This document shows positions 1 to 9,842 of a DNA stretch of 64,000 nucleotides, piece by piece. Within the stretch, counting starts at the first letter, position 1. Every line of letters starts with the position of its first letter. This DNA is from Gracilariopsis chorda. Taxonomy: Eukaryota > Rhodophyta > Florideophyceae > Gracilariales > Gracilariaceae. The notes beneath the pieces are model-generated. The model worked only from the letters and a program-made list of their open reading frames with translations. It had not been told where the DNA came from and did not search any database. Made by a program: the position numbers and the translations under genes. Location: contig NBIV01000003.1 in the NCBI GenBank assembly GCA_003194525.1, positions 772,393 to 836,392 of the forward strand, written 5' to 3'.

Positions 1-744
1 CCGGTTGTGTGGAGAAACCAACGTGTACCTTGGATGGTGAGCCCTCACCACACGACATGGGCCAAAGTACTTAGAGGAAAAAGCAGGCCATTTCACGGTA
101 GTGTTCAGGGCCTTTCCACGAGCCACAAGGACCAGATCACCGACTTCAAACTTCGTAATGGAGACTGCATCGACTTCCTTCAAAGGCATCAGAGCAGAAC
201 GTTTAGCTCTATGATTCCTTGATGCGAGCAGCTCCACTGAGCGGAACCGGTCGGAGGAGTCCCCAACTCGTGCCACGACACCACCTTCATCGGAGGTCAT
301 ACGTGGTTTCACGCCGTAAAGCAACTCGAACGGAGAGATCCCACTGGCAAGATGTCTGCGCCGGTATCCGTACAGAACCGAAGGCAGGTGTTCGTCCCAA
401 CTTGAACGATTATCCAGAGCTTTCTTTCCTATTGCTCTTTTCAGAGTACCAACCATCCTTTCAGCTCGGCCATTGGACATGGGGGCGTACGCCAAGACCG
501 TTTTCCATTTGATACCATGGTCCTCCATGAATGAGACGAGTGACTTAGAAGTGAAGCATGTAGCATTGTCCGACACCACGATACGAGGGAAACCAAACAC
601 GGCAATGATCTCTTTTCTCACGAAGTCTATGACCTCCTGTGACGTAGACCATTTTGTCGCTACGGCAAGTGGCCAACCAGTCAAATGCTCAACACAAACC
701 AGAATGAAACGGTTTCCGGATTCGGTAGTCGGAAGAGGACCTGC
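1..744 (-). pseudogene. Integrase core and C-terminus of the gypsy Pol, out of frame
   Basis: Reading the minus strand one frame away from the main ORF recovers the integrase catalytic core. The first Asp sits just before the frameshift (SIDF), the second is in VVSDNA (about 565-580), and the Glu is in GRAERM (about 455-470). Further on come LYGVKP and a C-terminal VGDLVLV/FGPCRVV region like that of other gypsy integrases. No stop occurs as far as base 1. No chromodomain is visible before the edge. The single-base difference could be a real lesion or a sequencing error. Confidence 0.85.
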
Positions 745-3700
745 AAAAATCAATCGAGAAGACGTCAAAGAGAGAGGAAATGGGAGTCCGAAGGTTGCTG
801 TAATACCTTGGTAGTGGTGCGAGTCTCTGGCATTCGTCACAACTCTTGACGTAGTTGCCGATATCTTCATGCATAGTGGGCCACCAGTATCTCTCAGTGA
901 TGAACTTCCTTGTAGTCTTCAAATCCCAGTGTCCAATCTCATCATGAAATGACTTGATAATGATCTGTCGCCTACCAATAACAGGAACAACTCGCAGTGC
1001 GTTTGGCATCCTTCTGAACAATTTTCCTTCCCAGACCAGGAATTTCTTCGCATTTCGTCGGATTGCTTGGCGGAGACGTGCATCAGTCTCATCTGTAGGC
1101 AGACCACACAAGAAGCGCGCAATGTTTGCGTAGTATGGTTCAAGACCGGAGAAGTCGTCAGGCTCAACAGCCATACAAGCAAGGTCGCCTTCATCTTCTA
1201 ACGGCTCGACCTCGTCTCCGTGAACTATCCTTGACAGATAATCTGCTGCGCCATTCTCCTTGCCTGCGCGATACACTATTTCAAAGTCATACTCGGCCAG
1301 AAAGTCTAGCCAACGAGCTAAGCGTCCATGTATATCGCGCTTCTGAAATGCATATCGTAAAGCCATATGGTCCGTGATTACCTTGAATGGAACAGACGAG
1401 AGTAGATACAATCTGAACTTATTGAGAGCAAAGATAACTGCCAATGCTTCTCTTTCATATGCCGAGTAGTTCTTTTCCGCAGCGGTCATAGTACGACTGG
1501 CAAACTGCAGAGGATGTATCTTCCCATCTTCCTTTTTCTGAGAGAGAACTGCGCCGAGTGAAACACTAGAGGCGTCCGTTTCCACAATGAAAGGCTGCTC
1601 GAAGTTTGGAAATGAAAGTACCGGAGGCTCAGTCATCTTTTTCTTCAGACCGTGGAAAGCTTCTAGCATCTCTCCGGTCCAACTCAGCTTCTTATTCCCC
1701 GAGGTAGGACTGTGAAGCACGGCGGAGGTCTCAGCAAAGTTTCTGATGAACCTTCGATAGTATCCGGCTAGTCCCAGAAAAGATCGTAGTTCCGTAGTGG
1801 TGGCAGGAATTGGGGCATCCTGGATCTTAGCAATCTTCTCCTGGTCCACGTGCACTCCATCTCCGTTGATGACATGGCCTAGAAGAGACACCTCCGATAG
1901 TGCAAAGAAACATTTGGACGGTTTGAGCTTCAATCCATGCTTCGCAATCCGACCAATCACAGCCTTCAAGTGAATCACGTGCTCTCTGAGGCTTCTTGAG
2001 AATATGACAACGTCATCAATGTAAACCCGAACGAATGAAAGTCCTCTTAGCACATGATCCATCATCCGTTGAAAGGTGGAAGGGGCATTCATGAGACCAA
2101 ATGGCATGACTTCGAACATGAAAGTTCCGCATCTGCACACAAAGGTCGTCATCTCTTTGCAATCCTCAGACATCTTGACTTGCCAGTATCCAGAGAACAG
2201 GTCAAGCGTAGTGAAGACACAGCAACCTCCAAGTTCGTCAAAGATCTCTTCCATGCGTGGCAAAGGCCAGCGGTCAGCTTTCATGACTCTGTTCAGCTCT
2301 CTGTAATCGACACAAAACCTTGCGCTTCCATCTTTCTTCGAGGCAATGACAATTGGAAACGACCAAGCAGAGGCTGAAGGGGTAATGATACCAGCTTCGA
2401 GAAGAAGATCAATCTCCTTGCGTACGAACTCGTTGTGCTTCGGCGACATCCTCCTGGCTCTGAAGTAGATTGGTTTGTCAACTGTCAACTCGAAAGAGTG
2501 AGAAACAGGCACATCGGCTGGGCGTAAGTCTTTCAATGACCAAGCGATTACATTCGAGTCCTTCAGACAAGAAACCAAGTCGTCTCTTTCATTCTCTGAA
2601 ATGTGCGAGAGTTTTGAAAAGAGTAACTTCTCGTGCTGCTCATCGGTAGTGATGTCCAATTGCGGGATCATTTCGGGAGTCTCGCCATGGTTCTTTTCTG
2701 TTAGAGCAACCCCGAGTTGTTCGTCATTTTCAGAAGCAGTATCAGAGTCAATAGCGGCATCAGAATCTGAAGTGAAGTCGTCGCTATCCGTCTGGAAACC
2801 CTCTTCGTCTGAAATCTCGACGCGAGCATAGTCAAAGCCAAGTGTTACTCTTTTTCCATCAATATTCATCTTCACGTGCTGATTTCCGAGGTCAAGGCAG
2901 GCTTGTAACGATTCAAGTGTTGGACAACCCACAATGATTTCGAATGGCGGACCATCAATAACAAGAAAGTCTAATGGAACGGAGACGCCCCTGAAGGATA
3001 TAGGGATATCGTATAGTATTCCTCTGCACACGGCGCTCTGTCCATTGGCAACAGTTATCTTCTTCGTCGTATGCTTGGGTTCCAGTGCTAGCCTATCACA
3101 CAGCTTGGTTGAAATAAGGTTTGGAACAGCTCCAGAGTCGAGCAAAGCTTCAGTCTCAGTCCCATATATCATAACGGGGACCGCCTTAAGACGTCTAGGG
3201 CGCTTACCGACTGGCCCAACAAAAGGGCGTCGAACATTGCTTTTGCGACCGATGAGCTTACGAATCTCTTTCTTCGCATCATCTGCGTCTCCTCTGATAA
3301 GTTGTCCAAAGGTTAGTCCGGAAGAGGCATTCGCGAGCTCAGTGAGAACGTTATATTTGCTTGCATGGTCTTGAAGACTCTGTTTCTTCGATTTCCTCTG
3401 TTTCGGCTTCTTGACTTTCTGTTCATGAACCTTAGGTCTCCGAACTCTCTCTTCGTATCTTGTTGGATTGAGCAAAAGCGGGATGGGTGCACCACCGTCT
3501 GAACAGCGCTGTTTGGGCAACGCTTCACCGTCAGCACTTCTCTTGGTTGTGGCGACTACATCAGCATTCCCGGCGTTTTCGGTGACAATTGATACGGGGT
3601 CGGATCCTTTCTGAAGATTAGATGCTGACTCTTTAGATTCCTCATTGGCATCCCATACTTTGCGGGTCTCTTCGGGTCGGATTCTTCGCCAACAAGTGAT

Positions 3701-4522
3701 CTCTGAGTGTCCAATTTTCCCACAACGCGGGCATCGCGTATCTCGGTGCGGATTAGAGTCACATTGTGAGGCATAATGTCCGGGCTTCTTGCAGTATGAA
3801 CAAACCTTTTCGTAGTCTCGACGCTCCGTCTGTATCTTCTTAACCATTAATGACAGCTGAGCAAACTGCTCAGAGAGTTTGTCGACCTTAGACTCCAAAG
3901 CATGAGAGATAGTTTCTTCAGAAGACCTGTGGTTTTGGACAATACGCTTAGGTGGGGTACTTAATGAAACGTAGTTCCCCATTGCTTTCAGGGCAGCATC
4001 GAAGGCTTTCACTTGAACCTTCAACTCATCATAATCATCAGCGCCACGGAAAACAACGAACTGGGCTAGATCAGCGTATTCCATTACAGCTTTCTTCAAA
4101 AGACCAAACTTAGCCTTAGCGTTGAATCCTGCCTTTAAGAAGAGGTTTTCCATATATGTCAAGGAACCAACCAAGTCTGCATAATCCAATTTAGCAGAAA
4201 TTGCAAGGCGTATATCTTCCTCAGGCTCCTCGGCTTTTCCAAAACGATCGATGAAAGCTTGCTTAACGGAGCGGTAGTCCTTTGCTTCTTCCGAAAGTGA
4301 ACCATTAACAGCATAAGAATCATAGTAGAACTCAAAGGCTTTGTTCTCAAGGAAGCCAAGCAACTCAAGTGCCATGTCCTCGTCAGTCTTTCCTCTCATT
4401 GCAACATTCTCAAAGTAAAAGAAGAACTTTACGACGTCAATAGAAGAACCGTCATAAGAAGTAAATGCAGCGTTAGAGTCAGAAGAGCTCCCTCCTCGAG
4501 AGTAACATGTGGGCGCCATCAC
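689..4522 (-). CDS. Ty3/gypsy Gag-Pol polyprotein (frameshifted in integrase)
   Basis: A 1277-residue ORF for retrotransposition: Gag packages RNA, and Pol matures, copies and integrates it. Order seen: helical Gag region (about 30-190); two zinc knuckles with CX2CX4HX4C spacing (about 241-277); an aspartic protease with LLDSGA (about 460); reverse transcriptase (about 700-870) with CVDYRELN, LDLFSGYWQ, MPFGLMNAP and catalytic YIDD; RNase H (about 978-1095) opening with VETDAS; and the integrase HHCC zinc module with HWDL and CDECQ (about 1190-1232). The order RT, RNase H, integrase places it in Ty3/gypsy rather than copia. The frame ends early because of an extra base in an A run on the + strand at 745-749. 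Beyond that point integrase continues in another frame. The start at 4522 is the first ATG after the LTR leader; the second codon is also Met. Confidence 0.92.
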   Translation of the reverse strand: MMAPTCYSRGGSSSDSNAAFTSYDGSSIDVVKFFFYFENVAMRGKTDEDMALELLGFLENKAFEFYYDSYAVNGSLSEEAKDYRSVKQAFIDRFGKAEEPEEDIRLAISAKLDYADLVGSLTYMENLFLKAGFNAKAKFGLLKKAVMEYADLAQFVVFRGADDYDELKVQVKAFDAALKAMGNYVSLSTPPKRIVQNHRSSEETISHALESKVDKLSEQFAQLSLMVKKIQTERRDYEKVCSYCKKPGHYASQCDSNPHRDTRCPRCGKIGHSEITCWRRIRPEETRKVWDANEESKESASNLQKGSDPVSIVTENAGNADVVATTKRSADGEALPKQRCSDGGAPIPLLLNPTRYEERVRRPKVHEQKVKKPKQRKSKKQSLQDHASKYNVLTELANASSGLTFGQLIRGDADDAKKEIRKLIGRKSNVRRPFVGPVGKRPRRLKAVPVMIYGTETEALLDSGAVPNLISTKLCDRLALEPKHTTKKITVANGQSAVCRGILYDIPISFRGVSVPLDFLVIDGPPFEIIVGCPTLESLQACLDLGNQHVKMNIDGKRVTLGFDYARVEISDEEGFQTDSDDFTSDSDAAIDSDTASENDEQLGVALTEKNHGETPEMIPQLDITTDEQHEKLLFSKLSHISENERDDLVSCLKDSNVIAWSLKDLRPADVPVSHSFELTVDKPIYFRARRMSPKHNEFVRKEIDLLLEAGIITPSASAWSFPIVIASKKDGSARFCVDYRELNRVMKADRWPLPRMEEIFDELGGCCVFTTLDLFSGYWQVKMSEDCKEMTTFVCRCGTFMFEVMPFGLMNAPSTFQRMMDHVLRGLSFVRVYIDDVVIFSRSLREHVIHLKAVIGRIAKHGLKLKPSKCFFALSEVSLLGHVINGDGVHVDQEKIAKIQDAPIPATTTELRSFLGLAGYYRRFIRNFAETSAVLHSPTSGNKKLSWTGEMLEAFHGLKKKMTEPPVLSFPNFEQPFIVETDASSVSLGAVLSQKKEDGKIHPLQFASRTMTAAEKNYSAYEREALAVIFALNKFRLYLLSSVPFKVITDHMALRYAFQKRDIHGRLARWLDFLAEYDFEIVYRAGKENGAADYLSRIVHGDEVEPLEDEGDLACMAVEPDDFSGLEPYYANIARFLCGLPTDETDARLRQAIRRNAKKFLVWEGKLFRRMPNALRVVPVIGRRQIIIKSFHDEIGHWDLKTTRKFITERYWWPTMHEDIGNYVKSCDECQRLAPLPRYYSNLRTPISSLFDVFSIDFCRSSSDYRIRKPFHSGLC

Positions 4523-4734
4523 GAGACGGTGACGCAGGGGGCCAAAAAGTTGTAATAATAAAAGCCAAAAGGGTGCTCTTCGTAGCTAAAAGCCCCAAAA
4601 CAAGTTGAAAACAGTGGGATCAAAAGAACTAAACCCACTCGATGAAATAAAACAACACTAGGGAGAGCAAGAGGCTCAATCCCCAAATAAAACTTCTTAA
4701 CTTCTTGTTGAAACGGCGCGCAACCCAAGAATTA

Positions 4735-5402
4735 TGTCAAGGATCACTAAGGGTCAGACCCTCGGCTTCCGATCAGACACTCCGGATGTGAAGTGGATTC
4801 TGCAGCCTACCTACCTCTGCACTAACCAGAAGCAGGCGCATACAATCCTTACAGGGCTTCCAGAGGAGAGCTACTAACAGCGGGATATGCTTTCACTCTA
4901 TACCCAAGCTGGCCCTTTGCAGGAAAGGTTGCACGGCACGTCGCCTGCGGATAGCTTCCCGTCAAGTACTTCCGTCCGGAAATCACCAGGTCTTTCGACC
5001 GACACCGTTATCCGAGCAAAGCTCCGGTGGGGCTCACAGACGACAGAAACACCTTTTGGTACACACTACCCGTCTCCCGTCCACGCCTAAGGCGCTTCAA
5101 CCGGTCTTAGCGACGGTACTTCCCCACCCTATTGGACAACTAGCGGCATACGCCTCACTGGTTGTTGATGATAGTTGAAGTGGCTGAAGGTTGATAGGGG
5201 GTGGGGCTTAGATGTTGGTCGATTGTTGAGGTGAGTTCAGACCGAAGTCCGAAGCTCAGAACCTCTTTTTATAGTGTTTAGAGGCACTAAAAACGAGCTA
5301 AATACGCATTTCTACTTGCTAGTTACTCATGTGTGCGTCTAGGTTACTCCATTGGCTTCTAGAGACCTCTGGAGCTGCACACTAACCAATAATAAAGTGA
5401 CA
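4735..5402 (-). repeat. 5' LTR of the gypsy element
   Basis: A 668-bp block bounded on the + strand by TGTCA (4735-4739) and TGACA (5398-5402), the inverted TG...CA ends expected of an LTR. It carries a TATA box in the right orientation. The element's leader and Gag start follow on the minus strand. Immediately inside, the minus strand reads TTGGGTTGCGCGCC (about 4715-4729), a possible but unverified primer-binding site. The partner LTR is outside the window, so the boundaries rest on the terminal motif only. Confidence 0.7.
5265..5273 (-). promoter_or_regulatory. TATA box of the gypsy LTR
   Basis: The minus strand reads TATAAAAAG inside the LTR, about 740 bp upstream of the Gag start and in the transcriptional orientation of the element. 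This is the usual position of an LTR promoter between U3 and R. Confidence 0.6.
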
Positions 5403-5753
5403 ATTTGCGCCAGCATCACTAAAATACTGTAGTCTTTGCTGGGCCAACAAAGCGTGCAATGTGCTAGACACTACTGGAACATTCTACACGTGTGTTCCAG
5501 CAATGTCTGGCACATTCCGCAACATTAGCGACCGACATAAGGTTAGCTCTTTTCCGCGAAATTCGTGAAATGCATTACACGTGGTACTCCTAGCTTTACT
5601 CACGCGACTTCCGTAACGACGCACTATTCAGCATTATTCGTGAAGTCTTCGCTAGAGAATTCTGCATACTAAATTTCAGTGTAATGATTTTGGCAGAATT
5701 CTGCTTCGCACTCTGCAGAATTCTGAATGCGTATGCTCACTATTAGGTTAGTT
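5403..5753. other. Intergenic gap, no gene seen
   Basis: AT-richer spacer between the gypsy LTR and the stop codon of the prenylcysteine-oxidase-like gene. It contains three AGAATTCTG-centred palindromes (about 5654-5665, 5693-5704 and 5713-5726). Their role is unknown; they lie just past the gene's end and could form hairpins in its 3' UTR. Confidence 0.6.
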
Positions 5754-7682
5754 TTATGTTTCTTCGTGTGGTATCCCTATAACCTTTACCGTTTCTGTCC
5801 CGCCGTCCTCATCAGATTGTGGCGCAACACCCTTGTCTTCTTCTGTGCCCCACTGAATCCCCCTCGAAAACAAGCTTGCAGTGTTTACTGCTGCAATAGC
5901 ATCCATCTCCGGATGCTTGGCTATGCTTCGAAAAGCCTTCGCATTTATAAAGTGTGTGCCGAGTACTACATATGGCATGCAGTTGTCGATGTGCGCATGG
6001 CGAGGAAGTGAAGTGGTGGAATACGGATTTGATGGTACAGACTCAAAATGAAGGACTTTTGCGTTGTGCTCAAACATTTGCTCCTTCAGCCCTGATGATT
6101 CAAAGTCTGCTGCAACAAGAACTGCGTACACACCCCCTTCATCCTTGGATATCTCCCTCACTCTTTCAAAGCGGCAAAATTTTGGCGCATGCAGCACGTC
6201 GATAGTATCCGGGATTCTTCGTTCGTCAGCAAATCGAAAGAATGAGGATCTTGGTTTACCAGCAATGACAGCTATGTGGGTACACGCTCCGGGTGGAACC
6301 GCGGGCTGCTGTATCGTGATATTGTCTCCTCCCGCCTGACTTGTTGTACGATGTGCGGCTTCTTCTTCGGCACTTTGTTGCGCTGCCTGTTTGTCACGTT
6401 CGTATCCGAGCATGTCGGATAGAGAACTTCCTACTGGAGTGTCAATCGTCATTCCACCTTCCACTGGGGATGTACACAAGACCACACCTTCAAAGGATTC
6501 GGATGCTCCGTCCGCAAAAGTGATATCGTATTCGTTCGTTCGCTCGTTGTAGATGATTGCAGTGACTGTAGTGTTGAGTTTGACGTGCACGGGCATGGTT
6601 GCTTTTGCTGCATCGACCAAAGCTGCGCACAATGTAGCGTTATCCGGAGAAATTGTGCAAAGGCGGTCTCTGGCATCATTGTTGACGGGATCGGAATCCA
6701 ATAAGGAGAACTGCAGAGCTAGGGCGTTCACATGGTTGATATCGGCGCCCAAACTCTGTTGAACAAGCACGGGCTCGATATGTCGGTGGACGTATTCGTG
6801 GTCGTATTTGAATTGATTCACGAAGTCCATTGCAGTACTACGAAGGTATGAATCCAGTTCGGCTCGCCGAACCAAGGTGCCTACAGAGATGGAGCAGGTA
6901 GCCACATTTCTAGTATTCATCTTTGAAAGATGCTTGACGAAGCCGGTGGTGCTCCCGCGCACAATGGCCGGAGTGATGCCGTACTTGATCAGCAGCGGGG
7001 CTGTGGTTCCCCAAAATGAGTAGTTGTGCTGCCACATAGCAACGAGTCTCTGCGGTGAAAGCACAGTAAGAACAAGAAATGCAATGCACTGTGCAAGCAT
7101 CGTAGCGCGATTGATTCTGCCGTGAACTACTGTGCGTAGCTGTTCGATAGAGTAGATGAGGGCAGCCAGAGTGATGGAGCGCCAGATATTGTTGTTGAGA
7201 AATCGGTGAAGAAGGTCGAGTAAGGGCCATCCCGAGTGTCGGAGTGGATATTGATCGTTTTGCCAGTCCCATATGGCGTAGCTCCTAACCAGCGATCCAT
7301 TCGTGCCCGTAGACCACGGGCGGTGAATTGTGGCAGCGCCGGCATGGCCTCGCCTAGCAATTGTAGAGCCCGGCAGGGAGATGCGCTTGTTGAAGATTGA
7401 AATGGTTGCTCGTTCGTCATTAACTGTTTGGACGAGATCATTAAGGTACGTTCCGGGAAGAATGGGCAGCGTGCGGTACGCGCCTACCTCTACGCGGGAT
7501 TCATCCTCTAGAGCGATGGATCGCAGCGAGTTGCCTCCAAGACGGGGCTGGGTTTCAAGAATTGTGACCTCAAAAACGGTCGTTGAGTCTGACGGCGTTT
7601 CATTGTCGAGCTCCTGGACGAGGGCGAGATCCAAGGTAGTGGCGCAGCCCAGAAGATTGCCGCCGATGACGGCGATTCTCAT
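5754..7682 (-). CDS. Prenylcysteine oxidase-like FAD protein
   Basis: A 642-residue uninterrupted ORF. The N-terminus is an FAD-binding Rossmann fold: VIGGNLLG at about 5-13, then ILETQPRLGG at about 41-50, where the Glu would bind the ribose of FAD. Residues about 265-405 resemble the prenylcysteine lyase domain, with a conserved-looking block EPVLVQQSLGADIN followed by a VKLNTTVTAI strand and a GVVLCTSPVEGG segment. Known members oxidise the thioether of prenylcysteine released from degraded prenylated proteins, giving cysteine, an aldehyde and H2O2. Animal enzymes are lysosomal, but I see no clear N-terminal signal here. Hydrophobic stretches near 168-178 and 198-208 may be buried or membrane-contacting. 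The protein is longer than animal PCYOX1, with a low-complexity insert around 430-460. A more general amine-oxidase-like flavoprotein remains possible. It is the first of three co-oriented single-exon genes. Confidence 0.68.
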   Translation of the reverse strand: MRIAVIGGNLLGCATTLDLALVQELDNETPSDSTTVFEVTILETQPRLGGNSLRSIALEDESRVEVGAYRTLPILPGTYLNDLVQTVNDERATISIFNKRISLPGSTIARRGHAGAATIHRPWSTGTNGSLVRSYAIWDWQNDQYPLRHSGWPLLDLLHRFLNNNIWRSITLAALIYSIEQLRTVVHGRINRATMLAQCIAFLVLTVLSPQRLVAMWQHNYSFWGTTAPLLIKYGITPAIVRGSTTGFVKHLSKMNTRNVATCSISVGTLVRRAELDSYLRSTAMDFVNQFKYDHEYVHRHIEPVLVQQSLGADINHVNALALQFSLLDSDPVNNDARDRLCTISPDNATLCAALVDAAKATMPVHVKLNTTVTAIIYNERTNEYDITFADGASESFEGVVLCTSPVEGGMTIDTPVGSSLSDMLGYERDKQAAQQSAEEEAAHRTTSQAGGDNITIQQPAVPPGACTHIAVIAGKPRSSFFRFADERRIPDTIDVLHAPKFCRFERVREISKDEGGVYAVLVAADFESSGLKEQMFEHNAKVLHFESVPSNPYSTTSLPRHAHIDNCMPYVVLGTHFINAKAFRSIAKHPEMDAIAAVNTASLFSRGIQWGTEEDKGVAPQSDEDGGTETVKVIGIPHEET

Positions 7683-8310
7683 GATGCACGACGTGAGCGC
7701 GATAGGGGTGGAGGCTGGTTGGCAGCTACGGGGAGTGAGGAATAGGGGAGCTGAGTGAGTGTAGTAGGCTAGAAGAGGAGAAGGTGGGGGGAGGTGGGCC
7801 GGGGGGGTGCTGCATAAGCTTAGAGGGCCGAATCTTGTGACAACGAATCAGCGGTGAGTGCTGATTGGACGTTGCACTGGGGCGTTGGCTTACAGATGAT
7901 GCGACGCGTGTGCTCCTTGGACAGTGGCGCGGTTGGTTACGCGGCTTTGCAAACGCTACAAAAGCGTTAGATATGACGTGTGCCGGCGCGTGAGATAAGT
8001 TGCAGATCTGTTTAGCAGCGCGGGGCGAGTCAGAGCGCGCTTCCAGGCCATGCAAGATACCAGTGCATCTCTGGCTTTCACAAAGATATTTTGCGGCTTG
8101 CTCGAGTACATACAAAGGTAGTTGGGGAAGTTGCTGCTTTTTTACAGGAGGTTAAGGAAAGGCGCACGGTGACTCATCTCGAAGGCGGTCACAGTCCACC
8201 GCGGAGGCCAGTTAGCATTAACATTTAGGTACAAGCAACACGCAAGCAGAAAACAAAAGCTCAGATTCGCACACACACATACACTCATACACAAGTAGGG
8301 CAGACGAAGG
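7683..8310. other. Intergenic region between flavoprotein and F-box genes
   Basis: About 630 bp holding the 5' region of the flavoprotein gene and the 3' region of the F-box gene, both on the minus strand. A 129-codon open frame on the minus strand here (to 8115) is low-complexity Ser/Pro at its end, ends 44 bp before the flavoprotein ATG and has no recognisable domain. I treat it as leader sequence. No clear TATA box is seen. Confidence 0.5.
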
Positions 8311-9282
8311 CTACTGGCGATGTATGGCGCTGACGACAAAGTCAGTAAGAAAGGTAGACATGGGCCACAAACCGACAAATCCCGCGCAGCGTACGGCCCG
8401 GTTGAGCCTGACGGCTCGATCAATGCGCCAAATCCAACACGGAGCACTCGACGCTGCAGCTCCCGCGCAGTGCACTGCGCCACTCACGTGGATGAGCCCA
8501 ACCAGAGCGCCCCCGGGGAGCTTTGGGGCAGTGGCAACACCGCCCGGCGTACGTGGATGCGACAGTCGGGAGGCGCGGTGTGACGGGGACAGAGCGGGGG
8601 GATTAGCGGGAGGAGCGTCGCTCCAGCGCGCAGCATGGACAGCGACCCAGACACCGTCTAGCGGGGGTGCGTGGCAACCTTGCCAGGGTGGGAACGGTCG
8701 CGACTGCAGATATTGGGTGCCTGAGACGAGCAAGGAAGCGCAGGGTTGTGCGATAGTGATGGCTCGCAACACATGATTGTCAAACAGAAAGTGCTTGAGG
8801 AAGCGGGCCCAGTGGTTGCCGGCAGCAGCTGCGAGGGAGACGGTAGCAGACCCAGAGCGGGCACCAAGGCGGAGGGCATCGCCGTGAGCAACGACGCTGC
8901 GGGAGAATGCAGCTCGACGAAAGGAGACGGATCGCCACACTGAGGGGTTGGCGTCGATTACGCGACACCACTGGGTGCTGACGGTGCGCAATTGTGCGAG
9001 AAGGGAGGCATCGTCGATGAATCGGAAAATGGTGACGAGCACCTCGTCGGGAAGCGAAGATGTTGGGGATGGGTGGGGTGGGTGAGGTGGGCCTGGTCCG
9101 GCGACATGGTAGCGCGTTTGGGCGATGGGAGGGCGGTGACGGGCGCGCTTGGTGGGGGGTGGCAGCGGAAGGGGAGATGGGCGGGGGGAGGGACGAGGGT
9201 GGAGACGGAGGGGAGGCTTGGTAGGGAGGGGTTGTCGGTGGGGACGGGCGGTACGGGCGGCGAGAAGCGAAGTGCCGGGCAT
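8311..9282 (-). CDS. F-box domain protein
   Basis: A 323-residue single-exon ORF. The N-terminal 70 residues are Pro/Arg-rich and probably disordered. Residues about 75-118 are an F-box: SSLPDEVLVTIFRFID, then LRTVSTQWCRVID and PSVWRSV, the expected pattern of L-P-x-E, I-F-x-x-L/I and a trailing W. F-box proteins dock to SKP1 in SCF ubiquitin ligases, and their C-terminal region selects the substrate. Here that region (120-323) has no leucine-rich, kelch or WD repeats that I recognise, so the target is unknown. GC content is high, which opens long shadow frames on both strands. The F-box, not the frame length, decides this one. The Met at 9282 is the first in frame; a start further in would still keep the F-box. 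Confidence 0.75.
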   Translation of the reverse strand: MPGTSLLAARTARPHRQPLPTKPPLRLHPRPSPRPSPLPLPPPTKRARHRPPIAQTRYHVAGPGPPHPPHPSPTSSLPDEVLVTIFRFIDDASLLAQLRTVSTQWCRVIDANPSVWRSVSFRRAAFSRSVVAHGDALRLGARSGSATVSLAAAAGNHWARFLKHFLFDNHVLRAITIAQPCASLLVSGTQYLQSRPFPPWQGCHAPPLDGVWVAVHAARWSDAPPANPPALSPSHRASRLSHPRTPGGVATAPKLPGGALVGLIHVSGAVHCAGAAASSAPCWIWRIDRAVRLNRAVRCAGFVGLWPMSTFLTDFVVSAIHRQ

Positions 9283-9842
9283 GGTAGAGGGAGGTTATGG
9301 GTTGGGGTGGGGGTGGGGGTGGGGAAGACGGGGGCGAGGAGGGGGAGGGGGAGGGGGAGTGGGGAGCGTAGTGCACAGGGGACGGCGGTTGTTGATGCAC
9401 GATATATGAGAGCTGGAGAGGCGGAAGCGGCACTCGCACGCGGCGTACGGCGCGCCCATTGGCTGCGTGCAGATATTCACGTCCAATCGACGCGCGCGCC
9501 GGGGTGGCGGCGGATAGCGCGCCACGTGCGCACCAGCGCGTGAAGCGCTGACAGAGATGCGGTGCAAGTTGAAGTGCTTTCTTGACATGCGACATGTCTG
9601 TCATGTTGTCTTCTGGATGGCATGCAAAAGCACCTTGCGTTTAAAACTTCGCAAAAAGGTTGGGCGCATCTGCAACTGGCGCACATGGTTGACGACCTGA
9701 CAAAACAAATTACGAAGGCATACATCTCATTAATTGAGAAGCCAAAACCAAAACAAAAAATGTTCTCCCGCTACAGTTGGCACTCCGAACCGCGCCCACC
9801 ATAAAACAGGACGCACCGCCAATCGCGGACCACCCCCACCTC
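9283..9842. other. Intergenic region between F-box and cyclin genes
   Basis: About 560 bp. The part next to the F-box gene is G-rich on the + strand (9295-9365, GGGGTGGGGG runs) and probably lies in the 5' region of that gene. The other part is the 3' flank of the cyclin gene. The minus-strand frame reaching 9604 is a shadow of the F-box gene. Confidence 0.5.

Larger units (their letters stand above)
1..5402 (-). mobile_element. Ty3/gypsy LTR retrotransposon, 3' end outside the window
   Basis: Minus-strand gypsy element entering from the left edge. In transcription order it has a 5' LTR (4735-5402), a short leader (4523-4734), a gag-protease-RT-RNase H-integrase ORF (689-4522) and the rest of integrase in a shifted frame (1-744). 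The 3' LTR lies outside the window, so the target-site duplication cannot be checked. Apart from one frameshift in a homopolymer the coding region is open, so the insertion is probably young. It lies about 350 bp downstream of the prenylcysteine-oxidase-like gene. Confidence 0.9.

Noticed and set aside
7726-8115. 129-codon minus-strand frame before the flavoprotein gene
   Set aside because: No domain, low-complexity end, sits where a 5' leader is expected.
8780-9604. A 274-codon minus-strand frame overlapping the F-box gene, and long + strand frames in 8320-9543
   Set aside because: Ser/Pro/Arg low complexity produced by high GC; the F-box domain is in the other minus frame.
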